Assembly (NCBI GenBank): GCA_016867175.1
Contig: VGKF01000028.1
Location: 1-8,181, forward strand
DNA: 8,181 nt
Reading direction: 5' to 3'
From: Candidatus Omnitrophota bacterium
GTDB lineage: Bacteria > Omnitrophota > Gorgyraeia > Gygaellales > Profunditerraquicolaceae
The position numbers and the translations under genes were made by a program. Of this stretch, positions 1 through 5,506 are shown piece by piece. How positions within the stretch are numbered: the first letter of the stretch is position 1; every line of letters starts with the position of its first letter. The notes below the pieces were generated by a model. That model saw only the letters and a list, made by a program, of their open reading frames with translations, made no database searches and was not told the origin of the DNA.

Positions 1-270
1 CGCGTGGCTACCCTGCAGGGAGTTAAGGTCCTGAATATAAACGAACTAGCCAATGCCTTAAAACCGGTAGTCTTTCCCGGGGAACAGATGCAGGTTAAAT
101 TACTTAAAGAGGGTAAAGAGCATAATCAGGGAGTAGGCTATCTTGAGGATGGGACAATGGTGGTGGTGGAAGATGCGCGTAAACTTATCGGTCAGGAAGT
201 AAAGGTTGTAGTTACCTCTGTACTGCAGACCCAGGCAGGCAGGATGATCTTTACCAAAATGGAAAGATGA
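1..270 (+). CDS. yacL: PIN/TRAM-domain protein (YacL-like), C-terminal part, cut by window start
   Basis: The reading frame is open from base 1 and ends at TGA 268-270, so this is the 3' end of a longer gene. The GTG at 4 is probably an internal valine, not the start. The visible ~89 residues match the C-terminal end of YacL-type membrane proteins: a linker (LNINELANALKPV), then a TRAM domain (GVGYLEDGTMVVVEDARKLIG) and the tail TSVLQTQAGRMIFTK. In this family a membrane anchor and a PIN nuclease-like domain come before the TRAM module. Those parts lie upstream of the window and cannot be checked. TRAM domains bind RNA, so the whole protein is presumed to act on RNA at the membrane, but its substrate is not known. 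The stop is followed after one base by the ispD ATG. The same yacL-ispD-ispF order occurs in Bacillus, which supports the call. Confidence 0.88.
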   Translation, partial: RVATLQGVKVLNINELANALKPVVFPGEQMQVKLLKEGKEHNQGVGYLEDGTMVVVEDARKLIGQEVKVVVTSVLQTQAGRMIFTKMER

Positions 271-271
271 T

Positions 272-961
272 ATGCCGGCGAGCGCTGTAGTTTTGGCTGC
301 GGGCAGAGGCTTGAGGTTTAACCCTAGAGTTTCTAAATTGCTCTCTCGGATTAATTCTCGGCCGGTTATAGCCTATTGTTTAGAAAAACTTCAGCAGCAT
401 CCTTCTATCAGCGAGATTATTGTAGTAGCCAATCCTAAGAACAGAGATAGTATTACTGCTGTAATAAAGCGCTTTAAAATAAGCAAGGCCAGCGCAGTAG
501 TCCTGGGAGGCAGAAGGCGCCAGGATTCAGTGCGTAATGGCCTGAAGGTTTCGGGAGGCCGCAGCGAACTTATCTTAATACACGACGCAGCCAGGCCTTT
601 TATTGATGCTAAAATAGTGTCTGCGCTAATAAGGAAAGCCAGGCGTCTGGGTGCTGCTATACCGGCAGTACCGGCGCGTTCAACTATAAAAAGAGTCAGC
701 CCCAAGATGATGGTTCGGAAGACAATACCCAGGGATAATCTCTGGGAGGTTCAGACTCCCCAGGTCTTTAATAGAGAGCTGCTTCTTAAGGCCTATAAAA
801 GGTTCGGCTATATCGATGTTACCGACGATGCAATGTTGGTTGAAAGGCTGGGGGTAGAGGTAGGGGTAGTATCCGGCTCTTATGACAATATAAAAATAAC
901 TACCCCGCAAGACCTGGTATTGGCAGAGGCTATCTCTAAATCTAAAAAAATATTAAGATGA
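272..961 (+). CDS. ispD: 2-C-methyl-D-erythritol 4-phosphate cytidylyltransferase (IspD)
   Basis: IspD transfers CMP from CTP to MEP, making CDP-methylerythritol in the non-mevalonate isoprenoid pathway (cytosolic, usually a homodimer). The 229-residue length is normal. Visible family motifs: the N-terminal nucleotide loop AAGRGLRF (residues 9-16) with R15 and K22 in the places of the catalytic Arg/Lys; GGRRRQDSVRNGL (79-91); LIHDAARPF (102-110); PAVPARSTIKRV (131-142); TPQVF (162-166); and DNIKITTPQDLVLAEA (205-220) with the substrate-binding Lys. One small oddity is that the usual PKQ after the glycine loop reads SKLL, although the lysine is kept. The ATG lies one base after the preceding stop, with GGAAAG just upstream as a plausible ribosome site. 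Its TGA overlaps the ispF ATG (ATGA), so the two are probably translated together. Confidence 0.96.
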   Translation: MPASAVVLAAGRGLRFNPRVSKLLSRINSRPVIAYCLEKLQQHPSISEIIVVANPKNRDSITAVIKRFKISKASAVVLGGRRRQDSVRNGLKVSGGRSELILIHDAARPFIDAKIVSALIRKARRLGAAIPAVPARSTIKRVSPKMMVRKTIPRDNLWEVQTPQVFNRELLLKAYKRFGYIDVTDDAMLVERLGVEVGVVSGSYDNIKITTPQDLVLAEAISKSKKILR

Positions 962-1440
962 AATCGCGCATAGGCATAGGTTATGATATACATCGGCTAG
1001 TTGAAGGCAGGCCGCTTTTTATCGGAGGGGTGGAGATTCCCTATATCAAGGGGCTCCTTGGCCATACAGACGGCGATGTGCTCTTGCACGCTATATGCGA
1101 TGCCATCCTGGGGGGGTTGGCTGAGGGTGATATCGGAGAACATTTTCCCGATAATGATGAGCGTTATTACGGCATAGCCAGCGCTGAATTGTTAAAGGCA
1201 ACCGTTCCGCTTATAAAAAAAAGAGGTTTTAATATCGGCAATATAGACGCTGTAGTGATTGCGCAGGAACCGATCCTTTCGCCATTTAAAAAACAGATAG
1301 AAAGAAAGATCGCCGAGGTTATCGGCATAACAGAGAAAAGCGTTAATGTAAAGGCCAAGACCAATGAGGGCTTAGGTGAGTTAGGCAGGAAAGAGGCAAT
1401 TGCTGCTTATGCGGTGGTAATAATGGATGAGGGGGTATAA
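958..1440 (+). CDS. ispF: 2-C-methyl-D-erythritol 2,4-cyclodiphosphate synthase (IspF)
   Basis: IspF cyclises CDP-ME 2-phosphate to MEcPP with loss of CMP, two steps after IspD in the MEP pathway. It is a homotrimer with metal sites between subunits. The 160-residue length is typical. The metal ligands are all present: D10 and H12 in GIGYDIHR, and H44 in GDVLLHAICDAILGG. Also visible are GHTDGD (35-40), GDIGEHFPD (57-65) and the CMP-binding segment KAKTNEGLGELGRKE (132-146). The start codon overlaps the ispD stop by four bases and no Shine-Dalgarno sequence is seen, so translation probably depends on coupling to ispD. IspE, the kinase between IspD and IspF, is not in the window. The genes are separate, not the IspDF fusion found in some proteobacteria. 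Confidence 0.97.
   Translation: MKSRIGIGYDIHRLVEGRPLFIGGVEIPYIKGLLGHTDGDVLLHAICDAILGGLAEGDIGEHFPDNDERYYGIASAELLKATVPLIKKRGFNIGNIDAVVIAQEPILSPFKKQIERKIAEVIGITEKSVNVKAKTNEGLGELGRKEAIAAYAVVIMDEGV
1429..1435 (+). promoter_or_regulatory. Ribosome-binding site deciding the cysE start
   Basis: GAGGGGG ends 7 bases before ATG 1443 and lies inside the last codons of ispF. It is the best ribosome site in the neighbourhood and supports the long cysE reading with its hydrophobic N-terminus. A second CAGGAGG string at about 1524-1530 is not followed at a suitable distance by any start codon that would keep the conserved RDPAA region. Confidence 0.6.
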
Positions 1441-1442
1441 GA

Positions 1443-2123
1443 ATGAATTGCATTCCTGGTATAATACTTATAATCCTTGCCTTATTTGTTTTGAAGATTG
1501 CGCTTATTGCAATATTTTTCTATCAGGAGGTAAGGACAGCCCAGAAAAGGGATCCTGCGGCAAAGAGTTTCTTAGAAGTGCTTTTTCTTTATCAGGGCTT
1601 ACATGCGTTGATTACTTACAGGGTGACGCATCTGTTCTATAAGATACATCTGTATTTTTTAGCCAGGATGCTCAGCCAGCTCGCCCGCTTTATGACCGGC
1701 ATCGAGATACACCCCGGGGCCAGGATAGGCAAGAGATTTTTTATTGACCACGGCATGGGGGTGGTAATCGGCGAGACTGCGATTGTAGGGGATGATGTGC
1801 TTATTTATCAGGGCGTTACTTTAGGAGGCGCGGGTATTGAGAAGGGTAAGCGCCATCCTACCATCGGCAATAACGTAGTCATAGGCACAGGGGCGAAGGT
1901 GTTAGGTAATATTATCGTTGGAGATAATTCCTATGTGGGGGCTAATGCCGTTGTGATTAAAGACGTCCCACCTAATGCGACTGTGGTGGGCGTGCCTGCC
2001 AGGATTACCAAACAGGATGGGAAAAAGATCGATACCAGCCTTGACCACATGCGCACGCTTGACCCAATCATGCAGTCTATAGAAGAGCTGCAGAAAAGAA
2101 TAGATAAATTAGAGAACAAATAG
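1443..2123 (+). CDS. cysE: Serine O-acetyltransferase (CysE, short form) with hydrophobic N-terminus
   Basis: CysE acetylates L-serine with acetyl-CoA to give O-acetylserine, the precursor for cysteine synthesis. The short-form signature is clear: KRDPAAKSFLEVLFLYQGLHAL (35-56), SQLARFMTGIEIHPGA (78-93), FIDHGMGVVIGETA (100-113), then left-handed beta-helix hexapeptide repeats through YQGVTLGG, KRHPTIGNNVVIGTGAKVLG and VPPNATVVGVPARI (176-188). H103 aligns with the catalytic His and E88 with its acidic partner. A short amphipathic or coiled-coil tail (about 209-226) follows. The odd part is residues 4-27, an almost unbroken hydrophobic stretch before the place where most short CysE proteins begin. 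This could be a membrane anchor. ATG 1443 is two bases after the ispF stop with a good ribosome site; a TTG at codon 17 would still leave part of the hydrophobic run. Cysteine synthase (CysK) is not in the window. cysS follows. Confidence 0.93.
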   Translation: MNCIPGIILIILALFVLKIALIAIFFYQEVRTAQKRDPAAKSFLEVLFLYQGLHALITYRVTHLFYKIHLYFLARMLSQLARFMTGIEIHPGARIGKRFFIDHGMGVVIGETAIVGDDVLIYQGVTLGGAGIEKGKRHPTIGNNVVIGTGAKVLGNIIVGDNSYVGANAVVIKDVPPNATVVGVPARITKQDGKKIDTSLDHMRTLDPIMQSIEELQKRIDKLENK

Positions 2124-2133
2124 CTCATACTTT

Positions 2134-2200
2134 CGCGGCCAGATTGAGTACCTAATGTATTGATGTAGCGAAATCCTTGCGTTTTCTGCAAGGAGGCCGC
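2134..2200 (+). promoter_or_regulatory. Inverted-repeat structure in the cysE-cysS gap
   Basis: GCGGCC (2135-2140) is complementary to GGCCGC (2195-2200). Inside lies TCCTTGC (2174-2180) pairing with GCAAGGA (2188-2194) around a 7-base loop. CGCGG at 2134-2138 could instead pair with CCGCG at 2222-2226 of the next hairpin, so two mutually exclusive folds are possible. An AGGAGG string at 2191-2196 sits in the structure. The pairings are seen directly; a regulatory role is inferred from the position in the leader of cysS. Confidence 0.4.
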
Positions 2201-2221
2201 TTGAGTATTTCATTAGAGAGA

Positions 2222-2245
2222 CCGCGAGGGTTTTATCCCTCGCGG
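2222..2245 (+). promoter_or_regulatory. Perfect 9-bp hairpin overlapping the cysS ribosome-binding site
   Basis: CCGCGAGGG (2222-2230), loop TTTTAT (2231-2236), CCCTCGCGG (2237-2245). No T-run follows, so it does not look like an intrinsic terminator. The cysS Shine-Dalgarno GGAG (2244-2247, 8 bases before the ATG) shares its first two bases with the foot of the stem, so the folded hairpin could hinder translation initiation. The left arm begins ACCGCG, which recalls the end of the T-box motif (TGGNACCGCG), but the TGG part that contacts the tRNA acceptor end is absent. Function is inferred. Confidence 0.5.
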
Positions 2246-2255
2246 AGATTCATTC

Positions 2256-3740
2256 ATGCCCATTTTCATATATAATTCTCTCACCCGCAAGAAAGAAGAA
2301 TTCTTTCCTTTAAAACCGCCTCAAGTCAATATCTACACCTGCGGAGTCACCGTCTATGATGAAAGCCATATAGGCCATGCCAGGAGCCTGTATGTCTTTG
2401 ACCTTATCAGGCGCTATTTAAAATACCGCGGATTCAAGGTAAAGTTCGTGCGTAATATCACTGATATAGACGATAAGATCATCAAACGCGCCAATGAACT
2501 TAAGGTCGGTTGGAAGGAATTAATCAGGAAATATATCGAGCGTTACTATGAAGATCTGGAAGCGTTAGGTATAGAAAAGGGGGATAGCGAGCCAAGGGCA
2601 ACAGAGAATATCCCCGATATGGTCAGGTATATCCAAAATCTTATTGATAAAGGCTATGCCTATCCTGCCGGCGGAGACGTTTATTTTAACGTAAGAAAGT
2701 TTTCTGATTATGGCAAATTATCTGGGCAAGGGATAAACCAGATGGAGACAGGCGTACGTATCGAACCAACAGAGCTAAAGCGCGACCCGCTGGATTTTGC
2801 CTTATGGAAGGCCTCGAAAGAAAACGAACCCTTCTGGGATAGCCCCTGGGGAAAGGGCAGGCCGGGTTGGCATATCGAATGCTCGGTGATGAGCCAGAAA
2901 TACCTGGATACCGATACCCTGGATATACACGCCGGAGGAAGGGATTTGATCTTTCCGCACCATGAAAATGAGACTGCACAAAGCGAGGCAGCCACAGGTA
3001 AGCCCTTTGCTAAATACTGGATTCATCACGGTCTGCTGACTATTAATGGACAGAAGATGTCTAAGTCTTTGGGTAATTTTGTGACCATCAAGGACTTTAT
3101 AGCTGAATATCAAGATACAGATTTATTAAAACTTTTCTTTTTATCTACGCATTACTCACATCCAATAGATTATACTGAAGAAAAGATTGAAGAGGCGCGA
3201 AAGCAGAAGATCATAATAGATAGTTTCTTTGAAAAAATCTATTCTTGGGGAGTAGATAAATTTGGCATTTGGCGCTGGCAAAAATCATTAGAAAAGATCG
3301 CAAGCTCTGACAAAAACAACATCGATAATATTTATTTTAATTTTAAGAAGGTAATGGATGATGATTTTAATACGCCTCAAGGATTGTCTAATCTCTTCGA
3401 GTTGATAGATTTATGTTCAAAGTTTATTTCTGCTGATAAAAAGACTACGTTTGATTACGCTAGGTCAAAAATAGAATGGTTCTTGAAAGTATTGGGTCTT
3501 GCTGCCCCTTCTCAAGAGAAATTAATGAGTAAGATATCTACTAAAAGACATAAAAAGAAGTTAAGCGAAATGAAGAAGGCTAGACAAACTAAAGATTATG
3601 AGAAGTCTGATCGGATAAGAAAAGAATTTGAAGCAGATGGTCTCGTCGTAAGTAATACTGCCTCTACCGTAAGTATTACTACTACTTTTGCTAAGCCTAT
3701 TCCTAAGAAGCAGGGTGATGTTGAGGATAGTAAATTATAA
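2256..3740 (+). CDS. cysS: Cysteinyl-tRNA synthetase (CysS)
   Basis: CysRS charges tRNA-Cys with cysteine using ATP; it is a cytosolic class I synthetase. The catalytic half is canonical: TCGVTVYD (28-35) with zinc ligand C29, SHIGH (37-41), NITDIDDKII (67-76), GRPGWHIECS (201-210) with C209, FPHHENE (233-239) with H235 and E239, and KMSKS (267-271). The DALR-like helical domain carries DDDFNTPQGL (368-377). The 494-residue length is slightly long. The C-terminal end is unusual: after DYEKSDRIRKEFEADG (447-462) the common D-T-x-x-G-T-x-W ending is replaced by a Ser/Thr- and Lys-rich tail ending KKQGDVEDSKL. From about base 3060 to the stop the DNA is much more AT-rich than the first half (for example 16 G+C in 60 bases at 3301-3360 against 34 in 60 at 2821-2880). 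Initiation uses GGAG, partly inside a hairpin. Confidence 0.96.
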   Translation: MPIFIYNSLTRKKEEFFPLKPPQVNIYTCGVTVYDESHIGHARSLYVFDLIRRYLKYRGFKVKFVRNITDIDDKIIKRANELKVGWKELIRKYIERYYEDLEALGIEKGDSEPRATENIPDMVRYIQNLIDKGYAYPAGGDVYFNVRKFSDYGKLSGQGINQMETGVRIEPTELKRDPLDFALWKASKENEPFWDSPWGKGRPGWHIECSVMSQKYLDTDTLDIHAGGRDLIFPHHENETAQSEAATGKPFAKYWIHHGLLTINGQKMSKSLGNFVTIKDFIAEYQDTDLLKLFFLSTHYSHPIDYTEEKIEEARKQKIIIDSFFEKIYSWGVDKFGIWRWQKSLEKIASSDKNNIDNIYFNFKKVMDDDFNTPQGLSNLFELIDLCSKFISADKKTTFDYARSKIEWFLKVLGLAAPSQEKLMSKISTKRHKKKLSEMKKARQTKDYEKSDRIRKEFEADGLVVSNTASTVSITTTFAKPIPKKQGDVEDSKL

Positions 3741-3747
3741 TAATTTA
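3731..3747 (+). other. AT-only inverted repeat over the cysS stop codon
   Basis: TAAATTA (3731-3737) and TAATTTA (3741-3747) form a perfect 7-bp palindrome with a 3-base spacer over the cysS stop. An all-AT stem is weak and has no U-tract, so it is not a convincing terminator. It is recorded because no better termination signal is visible after cysS. Confidence 0.25.
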
Positions 3748-3768
3748 TTAGTAGGTAGTTTGCTTGAG

Positions 3769-3948
3769 ATTTTGTGGATTTTGCCGGAGCGTGCATAAGA
3801 AAATTTTTGGCACGTAATTTTCAATCGCTAGTCGGCAAGGATTTACGAGGAGCGTAGGACGCTAATCCGATACAGGCTACCCGCAGCGACGAAGTAAGCC
3901 GCAGCCGACGGCAAAAATTTTCAGCACGCGTAGGCAAAGCCACAAAAT
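3769..3948. repeat. ~180-bp palindromic element (MITE-like repeat or structured RNA) between cysS and tmk
   Basis: This element fills most of the 223-base gap without a gene. The outer arms pair in register: ATTTTGTGG (3769-3777) with CCACAAAAT (3940-3948); TTTGCC (3780-3785) with GGCAAA (3933-3938); GCGTGC (3789-3794) with GCACGC (3924-3929); GAAAATTTTT (3799-3808) with AAAAATTTTC (3913-3922). Further in, GTCGGC (3831-3836) pairs with GCCGAC (3904-3909) and encloses two arms. The first is GGATT/AATCC (3839-3843, 3864-3868) with AGCGT/ACGCT inside (3851-3855, 3859-3863). The second is GGCT/AGCC (3875-3878, 3897-3900). No convincing reading frame, target-site duplication or T-run is seen. The right edge is 15 bases before the tmk ATG. 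It may be a mobile palindromic repeat, a cruciform or a transcribed RNA; sequence alone cannot decide. Confidence 0.6.
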
Positions 3949-3963
3949 AAGTGATAAACCAAT

Positions 3964-4578
3964 ATGAAAGGTAAATTCATCACATTCGAAGGCTCGGAGG
4001 GCAGCGGTAAATCCACGCAGTCAAAACTGCTCTGCGCTTATTTAAAGAAGAAGGGTTATAGGGTAATTTTCCTGCGCGAGCCAGGTGGCACCAAGATCAG
4101 CGAGAAGATCCGCCAGATTCTCCTGGATAATAAGAATGACGGGATGTCTGCTGAGAGCGAGATGCTGCTATATATGGCAGCCCGCGCGCAGTTAGTCAGA
4201 GAAATTATTTTACCTGCGCTAAAGAAAGGTAAAATAATAATCTGCGACCGCTTCTTAGATTCTACGCTTGCTTATCAGGGTTATGGTTTGGGGCTGGATA
4301 TTGAAGCAATCAAGTATATCGGAAGGCTCGCCACCCTGGGGTTAAAGCCGGACTTGACTATCTTTCTAGACCTGGCTATTGAAAAGGGCCTGATGCACCG
4401 TAAGTTTAAGGAAGACCGTATTGAAAAAAGGGCCTTAAGCTACCATTCGCGGGTGAGAAAAGGGTATCTAAGCTTGGCAGCTCAAGAGCCGCAAAGGATA
4501 AAGATAGTCAAGGTCCAAAGGGATAGGCGAGAGACACAAGCAAACATACTAAGGCTTATAGAAAAACATGTCATTTAA
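3964..4578 (+). CDS. tmk: Thymidylate kinase (Tmk)
   Basis: Tmk phosphorylates dTMP to dTDP with ATP, an essential step in dTTP supply. The 204-residue length is typical. Motifs: P-loop GSEGSGKST (10-18), REPGGT (38-43) binding dTMP, the helix MLLYMAARAQLV (67-78), DRFLDSTLAYQG (95-106) with the DR(F/Y) motif, LKPDLTIFLDL (127-137), and a lid segment RKFKEDRIEKRALSYHSRVRKGY (146-168). The initiator ATG directly precedes the conserved F-I-T-F-E-G strand, so the start is secure although no good Shine-Dalgarno is visible; the palindromic element ends 15 bases upstream. It is the first gene of the second block. Its last 11 bases overlap holB, a pairing common in many bacteria where dTTP supply and replication genes sit together. 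Confidence 0.97.
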   Translation: MKGKFITFEGSEGSGKSTQSKLLCAYLKKKGYRVIFLREPGGTKISEKIRQILLDNKNDGMSAESEMLLYMAARAQLVREIILPALKKGKIIICDRFLDSTLAYQGYGLGLDIEAIKYIGRLATLGLKPDLTIFLDLAIEKGLMHRKFKEDRIEKRALSYHSRVRKGYLSLAAQEPQRIKIVKVQRDRRETQANILRLIEKHVI

Positions 4579-5506
4579 GGATATAAAAGGACAGGCCCGG
4601 GCCATAGAGATGCTTGAAAACAGCTTGCGGCATTTGGCTATAGCAGGGGCTTATTTATTCATAGGAGAGGAAGGCATAGGCAAGTACCTAACTGCCGTTA
4701 ATTTCGCCAAGGCAATTAATTGTCTTAGTAAAGATTACCGTAGTTGCGATAGTTGCCTTTCCTGTCTTAAGATAGAGAAGAAGCAGCATCCGGATGTGCA
4801 CTTTATTGAGCCGCAAGAATCAGAGTCCATAAAGATAGAGCTTATGCGCGACCTTAAAAAAGAAATATCTTTTAAACCTTATGAGGCAAGAAAAAAAGTA
4901 TTTATCATTAATAATGCTCACAATCTGACTGATGAGGCTGCCAACGCCTTGCTTAAGGTATTAGAAGAGCCTCCGAGGGATAGTCTGATTATCTTAGTCA
5001 CTGCAAAACCCAAACTTCTTTTTAAGACTATAGTCTCACGCTGTCAGACCATCAAGTTTTCTCCTTTGGTCAGGCATGAGCTTGAAGAGACCCTGAATAA
5101 AGATTATCATCTCGATAGTTTGGGGGCGCACTTTCTGGCTTATTACTCAGAGGGTCGTCTTGGTTGTGCCTTAAAGATGAAAGAGGGGAATATACTAAAA
5201 AATAAAAACACAATTATAGACGGGTTTGAAAAGGTAGCCCTTGATAAAAAAGAAGATATACGCGTTTGCCTGAATATTTTAGCCAGCTGGTTTAGGGATA
5301 TCTATCTGGTAAAGGCTGGACTTACGCCTTCCCAGATCATTAACCTTGACCGAAAGGACGAATTACTTAAGCTTACTGATCATTACAGCTGGCAGGACTT
5401 GGATGCTATATTCGATACCATTTCGGATTCGCTCTCGTATTTAGAGCATAATATAAACACCAAGTTGCTGCTTTCAAACTTAAAGGTGCAGATATGCCGC
5501 GGTTAA
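4568..5506 (+). CDS. holB: DNA polymerase III subunit delta' (clamp loader)
   Basis: Delta' is part of the clamp-loader complex that opens and places the sliding clamp during replication. The AAA+ fold is recognisable: FKDIKGQARAIEMLENSL (3-20), a Walker A-like GEEGIGKYLTA (33-43), a zinc module with C52, C60, C63 and C66, the ANALLKVLEEPP block (125-136) and the sensor/arginine-finger motif SRC (157-159). The Walker motifs are degenerate: Tyr replaces Ser/Thr after the P-loop lysine, and NNAH replaces an acidic Walker B. This suggests little or no ATP hydrolysis, as expected of delta' rather than the gamma/tau motor, which should be encoded elsewhere. The 312-residue length suits the family. 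The C-terminal helical part (about 200-312) is weakly conserved. It overlaps tmk by 11 bases and ricT by 13, with only a weak ribosome site, so translation is probably coupled. Confidence 0.93.
   Translation: MSFKDIKGQARAIEMLENSLRHLAIAGAYLFIGEEGIGKYLTAVNFAKAINCLSKDYRSCDSCLSCLKIEKKQHPDVHFIEPQESESIKIELMRDLKKEISFKPYEARKKVFIINNAHNLTDEAANALLKVLEEPPRDSLIILVTAKPKLLFKTIVSRCQTIKFSPLVRHELEETLNKDYHLDSLGAHFLAYYSEGRLGCALKMKEGNILKNKNTIIDGFEKVALDKKEDIRVCLNILASWFRDIYLVKAGLTPSQIINLDRKDELLKLTDHYSWQDLDAIFDTISDSLSYLEHNINTKLLLSNLKVQICRG

Noticed and set aside
391..705. Minus-strand open frame of about 104 codons inside ispD
   Set aside because: It shows no recognisable motif and lies wholly within a well-supported gene on the other strand.
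1427..1642. Plus-strand 71-codon frame overlapping the cysE start
   Set aside because: It is out of frame with the conserved CysE sequence, begins inside ispF and resembles no known protein.
2222..2245. Intrinsic terminator after cysE
   Set aside because: The stem is strong but is followed by AGATTCATTC rather than a T-run, and it lies immediately before the cysS start; a leader hairpin fits better.
2124..2255. Complete T-box riboswitch
   Set aside because: The gap is only 132 bases, the TGGN part of the T-box motif is missing, and I could not build a Stem I with a convincing Cys specifier loop. Only the ACCGCG resemblance remains.
2686..3113. Several overlapping minus-strand frames inside cysS
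   Set aside because: They overlap each other and the conserved CysRS core, and have no recognisable domains.
3741..3963. tRNA, or a promoter for tmk
   Set aside because: No acceptor stem with a T-loop (GTTCRA) pattern is present, and no -35/-10 pair with proper spacing could be supported by eye.
4568..5506. holB as a decayed gene because its Walker motifs are degenerate
   Set aside because: Loss of ATPase motifs is normal for delta' subunits. The frame, zinc cysteines, ALLKVLEEPP and SRC motifs are intact.
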